NCBI RefSeq assembly: GCF_019402665.1 | Contig: NZ_VSST01000034.1 | Location: 1-64,000 of the forward strand | Length of the DNA: 64,000 nt | Direction of reading: 5' to 3' | Source of the DNA: Bradyrhizobium canariense | Lineage (GTDB): Bacteria > Pseudomonadota > Alphaproteobacteria > Rhizobiales > Xanthobacteraceae | In this document: piece by piece, positions 32,634 to 40,368 of the stretch | How the letters are laid out: every line of letters starts with the position of its first letter | Position numbering within the stretch: position 1 is the first letter of the stretch | The notes under the pieces: model-generated | What the model saw: the letters and a program-made list of their open reading frames with translations, nothing else | The model's database searches: none | What the model was told of the DNA's origin: nothing | Made by a program: the position numbers and the translations under genes

Positions 32634-33284
32634 ATGCCGACGTCCCCTCGCATCGCCCTGATCCACGCCCTCAAGCATTCCATCGCCCCGATCGAAGCTG
32701 CGTTCGCGAAGGCGTGGCCGGAAGCGCGGCTGATGAACCTGCTCGACGACAGCCTGTCGGCGGATCTCGCGCGTGAGGGCAAGCTCAATGATGCCATGAC
32801 CGAACGCTTTCTTGTGCTCGGTCGCTACGCCGCGGCGACAGGCGCGGATGCGATCCTGTTCACCTGCTCGGCCTTCGGTCCCTGCATCGAGGCGGTTGCG
32901 CGCGCGCATGCGCCGATGCCGGTGCTCAAGCCGAACGAAGCCATGATCGAGCGGGCAGTGACGATGGGCCGGCGTATCGGCCTGCTCTCGACCTTCGCGC
33001 CGACGCTGGCCTCGATGCCGCCGGAATTTCCTACCTCCGTCCAGATCGTGCCGAAGCTTGCCGAAGGCGCGCTGGCCGCGCTCGACCGTGGCGACCGCGC
33101 TACGCACGACCGGCTGATCGTGGAATCCTCACATGATTTGCGCGATTGCGACGTCGTCGCGCTCGCGCAGTTCAGCATCGCGGCAACTGCGCCCCTCGTT
33201 GCAGAAGCTACCGGTCGCCCTGTCGTGACCACGCCTGACAGCGCCGTCGAGAAGCTGATGAAGCTGTTGGCGGCGAAGGCTTAA
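32634..33284 (+). CDS. Asp/Glu racemase superfamily protein with only the first active-site Cys
   Basis: 216 residues from ATG at 32634. The fold is that of Asp/Glu/hydantoin racemases: 'RIALIHALKHSIAPIEAAF' at 6-24 and 'ADAILFTCSAFGPCIEA' at 71-87, giving the first catalytic Cys (C78) plus C84. The second Cys expected in the C-terminal half is missing: the aligned segment is 'CDVVALAQFSIAAT' (172-185). Two-Cys racemases need both, so this may be a decarboxylase-, isomerase- or lyase-type relative. It could belong to the preceding amino acid operon but is separated by a hairpin. Its stop overlaps the TetR stop tail to tail. Confidence 0.8.
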   Translation: MPTSPRIALIHALKHSIAPIEAAFAKAWPEARLMNLLDDSLSADLAREGKLNDAMTERFLVLGRYAAATGADAILFTCSAFGPCIEAVARAHAPMPVLKPNEAMIERAVTMGRRIGLLSTFAPTLASMPPEFPTSVQIVPKLAEGALAALDRGDRATHDRLIVESSHDLRDCDVVALAQFSIAATAPLVAEATGRPVVTTPDSAVEKLMKLLAAKA

Positions 33285-33928
33285 GCGCTAGCCTTTTTCC
33301 GGCGTTGCGCGCCCTTGATCGCCGCCGCAAGCGCGGCCTTGGTTTCGCTGACAAAATCCTCGACAAGGTCCTCGCGCGTGGCATGGGCCGCCTCGCCAGT
33401 GAACAGCCCCTGCTCGGCCAGCATCACCACGCCGTGCAGCGCCGCCCAGATCTTGAGCGCCTGCCGCTCGCGCAGGTAATCGACTGCCGGAGCTTCCAGT
33501 GCCTCGATCACGAGCGCAAACGTTTCGCGTGTCGCTTCGTGCAGCTCGCTGCCTTTCGCCGCACACGACACCGTGCGCGAAGCGAACATCAAGCGGTAGA
33601 TGCCATTGCGGCGTAAGCCGAAATCCAGCGTCGCCTGCGCCAGCAGCGACAGCTTCGATCGCTTCGACGGCTTTGCCATCGCCGCACGCAGAAGCGCGCT
33701 GAGCTGCCGGAACGCCTCCGCCGTCACCGCCGCAAGCAGCGCCTCGCGATCGGCGAAATGCCGGTAGGGCGCCGGCTGCGAGACACCCAGCTGCTTTGCC
33801 AGCGCCTTGATGCTGATCGCCTCCGTCCCGCCCTGCTCGGCTTCGCGCAGCGCGGCCTTGATCAAGGCGTCGCGGAGATCGCCGTGGTGGTAGGTATTCT
33901 CGGGCTTGCGGGCAAGTTGTGAACGCAT
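33281..33928 (-). CDS. TetR-family transcriptional regulator
   Basis: 215 residues. The N-terminal DNA-binding domain at about 14-60 is 'LRDALIKAALREAEQGGTEAISIKALAKQLGVSQPAPYRHFADREALLAAVT', the classic TetR helix-turn-helix, with a WHG-type C-terminal domain. Divergent from the ferredoxin-P450 operon with a 135-base gap that holds repeated CCTATAA motifs and a consensus-like promoter. Most likely the local repressor released by the P450 substrate or product. Stop codons of this gene and the racemase-like gene overlap on opposite strands. Confidence 0.9.
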   Translation of the reverse strand: MRSQLARKPENTYHHGDLRDALIKAALREAEQGGTEAISIKALAKQLGVSQPAPYRHFADREALLAAVTAEAFRQLSALLRAAMAKPSKRSKLSLLAQATLDFGLRRNGIYRLMFASRTVSCAAKGSELHEATRETFALVIEALEAPAVDYLRERQALKIWAALHGVVMLAEQGLFTGEAAHATREDLVEDFVSETKAALAAAIKGAQRRKKASA

Positions 33929-33938
33929 GTTGCGCAGA

Positions 33939-33997
33939 GCCTATAAGTTTGCGCTTGACAGGGGAAGCCTGCCGCGAATGTAATAGCCTATAACTTG
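33939..33997. promoter_or_regulatory. Divergent promoter with repeated CCTATAA motifs (TetR target candidate)
   Basis: GCCTATAAGTTTG (33939-33951) and GCCTATAACTTGA (33986-33998) are direct repeats 47 bases apart. Between them lies TTGACA (33955-33960) followed at 18 bases by TGTAAT (33979-33984), a sigma-70-like promoter pointing at the ferredoxin gene. Two repressor sites flanking a promoter would allow tight control of both directions. Confidence 0.55.
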
Positions 33998-34063
33998 AGC
34001 AAAAACGCAAATGGGAGCGCGCGCCGCCTTCGGGCTGGAGCGCACACGACCGAGGAAGCCGCC

Positions 34064-34273
34064 ATGACAGAGCGACTGAGGGTTCACGTCGATCCCGACA
34101 GATGTCAGGGGCACGCGCGCTGCAAGGCGCTGGCGCCGGAGCTGTTCGAGCTCGACGAATACGGCAACGCCCACGAGGCCGGCGACGGCACGGTCCCACC
34201 CGGCCTCGAAGACAAGGCCTGGCTTGCCAAATCCAATTGTCCGGAAATCGCGATCGACGTGATCGAGGAGTAG
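34064..34273 (+). CDS. Small ferredoxin of the P450-partner type ([3Fe-4S]-like)
   Basis: 69 residues from ATG at 34064, with GAGGAAG upstream; an in-frame extension to 33995 has no family similarity. The cluster ligands are C14, C20 and C59 in 'DRCQGHARC' and 'SNCPE', with His (H17) where a fourth Cys would be in [4Fe-4S] proteins. This CxxHxxC pattern is the hallmark of ferredoxins that donate electrons to bacterial class I cytochromes P450. The P450 gene follows after 57 bases, so it is the probable partner. No ferredoxin reductase is encoded in the cluster. Confidence 0.9.
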   Translation: MTERLRVHVDPDRCQGHARCKALAPELFELDEYGNAHEAGDGTVPPGLEDKAWLAKSNCPEIAIDVIEE

Positions 34274-34330
34274 CGCGTCCCGCCTCTGCCCGCGTGCCTT
34301 CCGCGACCACGAGCCCCAAGGGATTTCGAG

Positions 34331-35554
34331 ATGTCCGACATCAGCCAGCCCGCCGCCCATCCGCCCGTGACCGACTGGGTCCATGATTTCGACCACACCG
34401 ATCCGCAATGGACGGAAGATCCCTTCCCGATCTGGGACGAGCTGCGCGCCGCAAGCCCGGTCGTGCATACCGAGCGCTTCCTCGGCTGCTACCTGCCGAC
34501 GACCTATGAAGCGGTGCGCGAGATCGCCAATGACAGTGAGCATTTCTCCTCACGCCGCATCATCGTCCGTGACGTTCGACCGGAGATCACCAGCAGAAAC
34601 TCCGCCCCGCCGATCACGTCCGATCCGCCGGTGCACAAGCCAGCCAAGCAATTGCTGCTGCCGCCGTTCACGCCGGACGCGATGAAGAAGCTGGAGCCGC
34701 GGGTGCGCGCGATCTGCAACGAGTTGATCGACGGTTTCATCACGGAAGACCGACTGGACGCGGCAGAGCGCTACACCAAGCACATTCCGGTTCGCGCGAT
34801 CGCACACATGCTCGGCATCCCCGAGACAGACAGCGATCTCTTCATCCGCTGGATCCACATGATCCTGGAACTTGGCATCAAGGATGAAAACACGCTGCTC
34901 CAGGCCGTGCAGGAGATGACCGTCTATTTCAGCGCCCACATCGAGGCGCGCAAGACCAAGCCGACCGACGATCTTATTTCCTACCTGATGAATGCCAGGG
35001 ACAAGGACGGCAATCCGCTCGAGGATTCGCATGTGCTGGGCTCGTTGCGCCTGCTCCTGATTGCCGGCATCGACACCACCTGGAGCGCGATCGGCTCCTC
35101 GCTCTGGCACCTCGCCCGGACGCCCGCCGACCGCGAGCGCCTGGTCGCCGAGCCCGGGCTGGTCCCGACCGCGGTGGAAGAGCTGCTGCGGGCCTATTCG
35201 CCGGTGACGATGGCGCGCGAAGTGGTCAAGGAGACAACGGTCTCAGGCTGCCCGGTCAAGCCGGGCAACATGGTGCTGCTGTCCTTCCCGGCCGCCAACC
35301 GTGACCCGAAAATGTTTCCGGATGCTGACAAGGTCGTGATTGATCGCCGCGAGAACCGCCACGCCGCGTTCGGCCTCGGCATCCACCGCTGCGTCGGCTC
35401 GAACCTTGCGCGCATGGAGATGCAGGTTGCGCTGGAGGAATGGCTGAAGCGAATTCCGGACTTCGCCCTCGATCCGGCAGGCACGGTGACCTGGTCACAG
35501 GGAACCGTCAGAGGCCCCCGCCAGTTGCCATTTTTGCTTGGAAAGGCGATGTAG
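34331..35554 (+). CDS. Cytochrome P450, bacterial class I
   Basis: 407 residues. The I-helix oxygen-activation motif is 'AGIDTTWSAIG' (about 245), the K-helix ExxR is 'EELLRAYSPVTMARE', and the heme-binding loop is 'FGLGIHRCVGSNLARMEMQVALEEW' with proximal Cys 354. Soluble, with no membrane anchor. Uses electrons from the adjacent ferredoxin. The substrate is unknown; the downstream MFS permease of the organic-acid type, Mo-oxidoreductase and hydrolase suggest uptake and breakdown of an organic compound rather than biosynthesis. Confidence 0.93.
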   Translation: MSDISQPAAHPPVTDWVHDFDHTDPQWTEDPFPIWDELRAASPVVHTERFLGCYLPTTYEAVREIANDSEHFSSRRIIVRDVRPEITSRNSAPPITSDPPVHKPAKQLLLPPFTPDAMKKLEPRVRAICNELIDGFITEDRLDAAERYTKHIPVRAIAHMLGIPETDSDLFIRWIHMILELGIKDENTLLQAVQEMTVYFSAHIEARKTKPTDDLISYLMNARDKDGNPLEDSHVLGSLRLLLIAGIDTTWSAIGSSLWHLARTPADRERLVAEPGLVPTAVEELLRAYSPVTMAREVVKETTVSGCPVKPGNMVLLSFPAANRDPKMFPDADKVVIDRRENRHAAFGLGIHRCVGSNLARMEMQVALEEWLKRIPDFALDPAGTVTWSQGTVRGPRQLPFLLGKAM

Positions 35555-35587
35555 ACCTCTCCAAAGAGCAATACCGAGAGGCCGGAC

Positions 35588-36910
35588 GTGACTGAGCAAA
35601 TAACCCGACCGGCTTCCGACCATATTGACGTCGCCGACGCCAAGCGCCGGATCAAGGCGATCTTCATCGGCTCGATCGGCAATCTCGTCGAGTGGTACGA
35701 CTTCTACGCCTATACCGCGTTCGCGCTCTATTTCGCTCCCGCCTTCTTTCCCGGCAACGATCCTGTCGTCCAACAATTGAATGTCGCCGTCGTATTCGCG
35801 GCGACATTCCTGATGCGGCCGTTGGGCGGCTGGCTGTTCGGCTATATCGCCGATCATTACGGGCGGCGCATCTCGCTGACGCTGTCGGTCGTCTTCATGT
35901 GCTTCGGCTCCCTGATCATCGCGTTGACGCCGACCTACGCCACGATCGGCTTCGCCGCGCCGGTGATCCTGGCGCTCGCCCGCGTCATCGAAGGCTTGAG
36001 TCTCGGCGGCGAATACGGCGCCAGCGCCACCTATCTCAGCGAGGTCGCCGCCCCCAAGCACCGCGGCTTCTATTCGAGCTTTCAATACGTCACCCTGATC
36101 GGCGGCCAGCTCACCGCGATCATCGTGCTGCTGCTTCTGCAAAAAATCTTCCTCACGCCGGAGGAACTGAGAGCCTGGGGCTGGCGCATCCCGTTCGCGA
36201 TCGGTGCTGCGCTCGCGATCTTTGCTGCAGTGATGCGGCGCAATCTGCACGAGACTGAAGCGTTTGAAGAGGCCAAGAAGGTGGTGAAGCCGACCGGCTC
36301 GATCACGAACCTGCTGAAGTATCCGCGCGAGCTTTTGCTCGTGGTCGGCCTGACCGCCGGCGGCACCGCCGCGTTCTACACCTTCACCACTTACATGCAG
36401 ACCTTCGTCAAGCTTTCGGTGGGGCTGACCGAGGACCAGACCACTTTCGTGATCTTCGGCACGCTGATCTTCGCAACCATCCTACAGCCGATCTATGGCG
36501 CCATCTCCGACAAGATCGGCCGCAAACCGCTGCTGATCTTCTTCGGCGTCGCCGGCACGCTCGCAACCGTGCCGCTGCTGATGACGCTGAAGGAGACCAA
36601 GTCGCCCTTCATCGCGTTCATCCTGATCTGCGGGGCCTGGCTGTTCGTCGCCGGATACACCTCGATCAACGCCGTAGTGAAGGCCGAGCTGTTCCCGACC
36701 AATGTCCGCGCCCTCGGCGTCGGCCTGCCCTATGCGATCACCGTCTCGATGTTCGGCGGCACGGCGCCCGCGATCGCGCTCTATTTCAAGAGCATCGGGC
36801 ATGAGGAGTGGTTCTACTACTATCTCGCCGGCGTCATCTGCCTGTCACTGATCATCTATTCCACCATGCGCGACACCAAGCACGCCTCCGCGATGCATCG
36901 CCACGAGTAG
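35588..36910 (+). CDS. MFS transporter, metabolite:H+ symporter (KgtP/ShiA-like) group
   Basis: 440 residues from GTG at 35588, 33 bases after the P450 stop. Twelve hydrophobic segments. 'GSIGNLVEWYDFYAYTAFALYFAPAFF' at TM1 and 'GWLFGYIADHYGRRISLTLSVV' (the MFS loop 2-3 motif) at about 80-100 mark the MHS subgroup, as do 'GLSLGGEYGASATYLSEVAAPKHRGFYSS' at TM4-5. Members import dicarboxylates, shikimate, betaine or aromatic acids with protons. Likely brings in the substrate of the P450 cluster. Confidence 0.9.
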   Translation: MTEQITRPASDHIDVADAKRRIKAIFIGSIGNLVEWYDFYAYTAFALYFAPAFFPGNDPVVQQLNVAVVFAATFLMRPLGGWLFGYIADHYGRRISLTLSVVFMCFGSLIIALTPTYATIGFAAPVILALARVIEGLSLGGEYGASATYLSEVAAPKHRGFYSSFQYVTLIGGQLTAIIVLLLLQKIFLTPEELRAWGWRIPFAIGAALAIFAAVMRRNLHETEAFEEAKKVVKPTGSITNLLKYPRELLLVVGLTAGGTAAFYTFTTYMQTFVKLSVGLTEDQTTFVIFGTLIFATILQPIYGAISDKIGRKPLLIFFGVAGTLATVPLLMTLKETKSPFIAFILICGAWLFVAGYTSINAVVKAELFPTNVRALGVGLPYAITVSMFGGTAPAIALYFKSIGHEEWFYYYLAGVICLSLIIYSTMRDTKHASAMHRHE

Positions 36911-36913
36911 CCG

Positions 36914-37576
36914 ATGGCCGAAGACAACGAGCCGCCCGACAGCAAGCTGACGCGCACCAAGGAGAAATGGGCGCGCGAAGGCCGTTTTTTGACCGGCAAG
37001 ATCGCGCGACCGGAAGATCAGCGCCTGCCGCCCGGCCAGCATCTGACAAAAGACTGGCCGGTGCTCGATCTCGGCGTCGTGCCGCCGGTTTCGCGCGAGC
37101 GCTGGCGGCTCGATGTCTTTGGCGCGGTCGAGAACCCCGTGTTCTGGACCTTTGCCGAGTTCGTCGCCCAGAACCAGGCGCAGTTCACCTCCGACATCCA
37201 CTGCGTCACCACCTGGTCGCGCTACGACAATGAGTGGGAGGGGCTCGCCACGCGCGAGCTGCTCGCGGCCTGCCGGCCGCGCGAGGACGCGCGCTTCGTC
37301 GTGTTGCATTCTCACGACGGCTACACCACCAACCTCGCGCTGGACGACTTTGCCGCCGAGGATGCATTGCTCGCCCATAGCTGGTCCGGTGAGCCATTGT
37401 CGGACGAACATGGCGGCCCGGTGCGGCTGGTCGTGCCGCATCTGTATTTCTGGAAAAGCGCCAAATGGGTTCAGTCGATTGAATTCCTGACCGAGGACGC
37501 TCCGGGCTTCTGGGAGGTCCGCGGCTATCATAATCGCGGCGATCCCTGGGCAGAGCAGCGCTATTCGGACGATTAG
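36914..37576 (+). CDS. Sulfite oxidase-like molybdopterin oxidoreductase
   Basis: 220 residues, ATG three bases after the MFS stop. It consists of the oxidoreductase molybdopterin-binding domain only. 'FTSDIHCVTTWSRYDNEWEGLATRELL' contains the Cys that binds molybdenum, and 'VRLVVPHLYFWKSAKWVQSIEFL' and 'GYHNRGDPWAEQRY' are conserved in the soluble sulfite-oxidase-like group. There is no Tat signal, heme domain or YedZ partner, so a cytoplasmic location is expected. The reaction is unknown. Placement between the MFS gene and the hydrolase-OsmC gene suggests a stress or catabolic role in the P450 operon. Confidence 0.87.
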   Translation: MAEDNEPPDSKLTRTKEKWAREGRFLTGKIARPEDQRLPPGQHLTKDWPVLDLGVVPPVSRERWRLDVFGAVENPVFWTFAEFVAQNQAQFTSDIHCVTTWSRYDNEWEGLATRELLAACRPREDARFVVLHSHDGYTTNLALDDFAAEDALLAHSWSGEPLSDEHGGPVRLVVPHLYFWKSAKWVQSIEFLTEDAPGFWEVRGYHNRGDPWAEQRYSDD

Positions 37577-37602
37577 GTTCAAGCAAGGACGGGGGAAAGC
37601 CC

Positions 37603-38826
37603 ATGTCGACGGAACGCTTTCAGTTCACGGGCGAAGGCGGCCATCAGCTTTCGGCCACGCTCGAATTGCCGGACGGCGAGCCCGGGGCCTTCGCGCTGTT
37701 CGCGCATTGCTTCACCTGCGGCAAGGACACGCTGGCCGCCAAACGCATCTCGGTCGCACTCGCAGCCAAGGGTATCGCGGTGCTGCGCTTCGACTTCACC
37801 GGGCTCGGCTCCAGTGAAGGGGATTTCGCCAATTCGACGTTTTCCTCCAACGTGGCCGATCTCGTGCGCGCGGCCGATCATCTGCGTAGCGTCCGCAAGG
37901 CGCCGTCAATCCTGATCGGTCACAGCCTCGGCGGCGCCGCGATCCTTGCGGCAGCAGGACAAATCCCGGCAGCCAAGGCGGTTGTGACCATTGCGGCACC
38001 ATCCGATCCCGCCCACGTCACCGGCCTGTTCAAAGAGCATCTCGACGACATTCGCATGCAAGGTGAGGTCGAAGTCTCGCTTGCGGGACGCCCGTTCCGG
38101 ATCAAGCGCGAATTCCTCGACGATATCGCCGAGCACGAGCTGATGAAGGACGTCACCGGCCTGCACAAGGCGCTGTTGGTCATGCATTCTCCGCTCGACG
38201 ATACCGTCGGCATCGACAATGCGACGAAGCTCTTCGTCTCCGCCCGGCATCCCAAGAGCTTCGTCTCGCTCGACCACGCCGATCATCTGCTGAGCAAGCC
38301 GGCCGACGCGCTCTACGCAGCCGACGTGATCGCGGCCTGGGCGAGCCGGTACATCGACACGGCGAAGCCTGCGAAGGCGATGGATCTCCCCGAGGCACCG
38401 CGCCGGGTCGTGGTGCAGGAGACCCGCAAGAGCAAGTTCAACCAGGTCGTCACCGTCGGACCGCATCAACTCATCGCGGACGAGCCGGTCGCCGCCGGCG
38501 GCGAGGATGCCGGCCCTGGTCCCTACGATCTCCTGCTCGCTGGCCTCGGGGCCTGTACTTCAATGACCATGCGTCTCTATGCCGACCGCAAGTCGCTGCC
38601 GCTCGATCGTGTCACCGTCTCGCTGAAGCATTCCAAGATCTATGCAAAAGACTGCGCGGAGTGCGAGACGCGCGATGGCATGCTCGACCAGATCGAGCGC
38701 GACATCGCGATGGACGGCGCGCTCGATCCCGAGCAGCGCAAGAAATTGATGGAGATCGCCGACAAGTGCCCGGTGCACCGGACGCTGACCTCGGAAATCC
38801 GCATCGTGACCAAGGCTGTGGACTAG
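37603..38826 (+). CDS. Alpha/beta hydrolase fused to an OsmC-type peroxiredoxin domain
   Basis: 407 residues. Residues 1 to about 255 are an alpha/beta hydrolase: oxyanion region 'FAHCFTCGKDTLA', nucleophile 'LIGHSLGGAAIL', Asp in 'HSPLDDTVGIDNA' and His in 'LDHADHLL'. Residues about 265-407 are OsmC/Ohr-like with 'LLAGLGACTSMTMRLYADRK' and 'ADKCPVHRTL', giving the two redox Cys. This two-domain fusion recurs in bacteria. The OsmC part probably reduces organic hydroperoxides and the hydrolase part cleaves an ester or thioester. Last gene of the TetR-linked P450 operon, suggesting peroxide or reactive by-products. Confidence 0.9.
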   Translation: MSTERFQFTGEGGHQLSATLELPDGEPGAFALFAHCFTCGKDTLAAKRISVALAAKGIAVLRFDFTGLGSSEGDFANSTFSSNVADLVRAADHLRSVRKAPSILIGHSLGGAAILAAAGQIPAAKAVVTIAAPSDPAHVTGLFKEHLDDIRMQGEVEVSLAGRPFRIKREFLDDIAEHELMKDVTGLHKALLVMHSPLDDTVGIDNATKLFVSARHPKSFVSLDHADHLLSKPADALYAADVIAAWASRYIDTAKPAKAMDLPEAPRRVVVQETRKSKFNQVVTVGPHQLIADEPVAAGGEDAGPGPYDLLLAGLGACTSMTMRLYADRKSLPLDRVTVSLKHSKIYAKDCAECETRDGMLDQIERDIAMDGALDPEQRKKLMEIADKCPVHRTLTSEIRIVTKAVD

Positions 38827-38836
38827 CGCGATTGCG

Positions 38837-40267
38837 CTAGAAGCACGACGCCATCGTCCGCAATGCCGCGGTGATCTCGCTTTCGCGCCAGGCCGCGAAG
38901 CCGAGCAACAGACCGTGATCGCGCGGCCTGCCCAGTGCCAAGCCGGACAGGGCACGCGTTTCAACGCCCGCTTCGACCAGCCGCTTGATCGCCGTCTGAT
39001 CGGCGCGACCGCGCTTGAGGCGCGCAACGAGCTGAATGCCGCCCGGGGGCACTTCGGCAGAGAGCACGTCGCCCAAATGGCCGTCTAGTCCCTCCACGAG
39101 GTGATCGCGGCGGGCGTGATAGAGCCGGCGCATCCGGCGCAGATGCGCCAGGAAATGCCCGTCGGCAATGAACTCGGCCAGCGCCTCCTGGATGTGGCTC
39201 GCGGCGATCAGTCCGATGTGCCGCCGTACGATCTCGAGAGTACCGACCAGGGCCCGCGGTACGACGAGATAGCCGAGCCGGATGTCCGCGGTCATGACTT
39301 TGGAGAACGTGCCGACATAGAACACGCGGCCATGGGCATCGAGTCCTTGCAAGGCCGGCACCGGCCGGCTGTCGTAGTGGAATTCGCCGTCGTAATCGTC
39401 CTCCACGATCCAGGTCTTGCCGGGCCTGCTCAGGCCAAGAAATTCCGTGCGGCGCGAGAGCGACATCAGGCGACCGGTCGGGTGCTGGTGCGACGGCGTC
39501 ATGAAGATCAATGTCGGGGTCGCCATCCCCGGAATCCGCTGCATGCCCTGCTCGTCCAATCCTATCCCGGTCACGCGCGCACCGGACGCGCGGAAGGCGG
39601 CGGCGGCGCCGGGATAGCCGGGATCCTCGACCCAGACCTCGTCACCGGGCGTGATGAGGGCAGCCGCAATCAAGGTCAGCGCAGCCTGTGCGCTCGGCAG
39701 AATCAGGATCTGATCCGCCGTCGCGCGCACGCCCCTGCTGGTCGCGAGATAATGCGCCAGCGCCTCGCGCAGGCGCGTCCGGTTGACCGGTCCGAGCTCG
39801 CGCTTCGCCGCGCGCACGGCGCTGCGGCGCAGGCAACGCGCCCAGACCTCGTTTGGAAACTCCCTGAAATCGCCGTGCCCGGGACGCAAGGGTCTTAGTC
39901 GCGCCTGATAAGACATCGGCCAGTCGGTCTGCGTGAGGCTCGACGCCCAGGGCGAAAGCCGCGGCTTGCCAGGGCGCATGCGAGATGCGCCGGCGCCCGC
40001 CTCTGCGACGCGCTCGCCCCCGTCGACCGTGACCATCGGACGGCGGCCGCGCGAGGCTTCGAGATATCCCTCGGCGGCGAGCTGCTCGAACGCATAGCTG
40101 ACGGTGTTGCGCGAGACGCCGAGATCGCTCGCAAGCCGGCGGCTCGACGGCAGCGTGCGGCCTTTGCCGAGACGGCCCGTCGCGATCAAGCTTCGGAGCT
40201 GGCTCGTCAGTTGAGCCACCAGCCCCTCGTCGTCGGACCGGTTCAGGTCGATCAGAGCGGAGATCAT
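38837..40267 (-). CDS. MocR-type regulator: GntR helix-turn-helix fused to aminotransferase domain
   Basis: 476 residues from ATG at 40265-40267; a GTG six codons upstream (40285) falls in the operator repeat. The winged helix is 'GRTLPSSRRLASDLGVSRNTVSYAFEQLAAEGYLEASRGR' at about 30-75. The rest is a fold-type I aminotransferase with the PLP lysine in 'YVGTFSKVMTADIRLGYLVVP'. MocR proteins such as PdxR, GabR and TauR sense PLP or amino compounds. It is divergent from an EamA transporter, and the shared gap carries repeated TGGCAC motifs, so it likely controls that exporter. Confidence 0.93.
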   Translation of the reverse strand: MISALIDLNRSDDEGLVAQLTSQLRSLIATGRLGKGRTLPSSRRLASDLGVSRNTVSYAFEQLAAEGYLEASRGRRPMVTVDGGERVAEAGAGASRMRPGKPRLSPWASSLTQTDWPMSYQARLRPLRPGHGDFREFPNEVWARCLRRSAVRAAKRELGPVNRTRLREALAHYLATSRGVRATADQILILPSAQAALTLIAAALITPGDEVWVEDPGYPGAAAAFRASGARVTGIGLDEQGMQRIPGMATPTLIFMTPSHQHPTGRLMSLSRRTEFLGLSRPGKTWIVEDDYDGEFHYDSRPVPALQGLDAHGRVFYVGTFSKVMTADIRLGYLVVPRALVGTLEIVRRHIGLIAASHIQEALAEFIADGHFLAHLRRMRRLYHARRDHLVEGLDGHLGDVLSAEVPPGGIQLVARLKRGRADQTAIKRLVEAGVETRALSGLALGRPRDHGLLLGFAAWRESEITAALRTMASCF

Positions 40268-40278
40268 GCTTTCCGGAA

Positions 40279-40322
40279 CTGGCACCTTAATCCTTTCCGA
40301 TCTGGCACTTATTCAGGTGCCA
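40279..40322. promoter_or_regulatory. MocR operator candidates: TGGCAC repeats
   Basis: CTGGCACCTTA (40279-40289) and CTGGCACTTAT (40302-40312) form a direct repeat 23 bases apart, and AGGTGCCA (40315-40322) repeats the core in inverse orientation. MocR/GntR regulators often bind two direct repeats of a CTGG-containing element in the divergent promoter region, which is the arrangement here. Confidence 0.65.
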
Positions 40323-40368
40323 AGCGGGATGCTATTCGCTGGACTGGACTGCTTCAAGGACCTCCGAG

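Noticed and set aside
30092..32797. A 901-codon minus-strand open frame opposite rpiR, the aminotransferase and the binding protein
   Set aside because: The plus-strand genes have clear catalytic motifs and signal peptide; the antisense translation has no domain.
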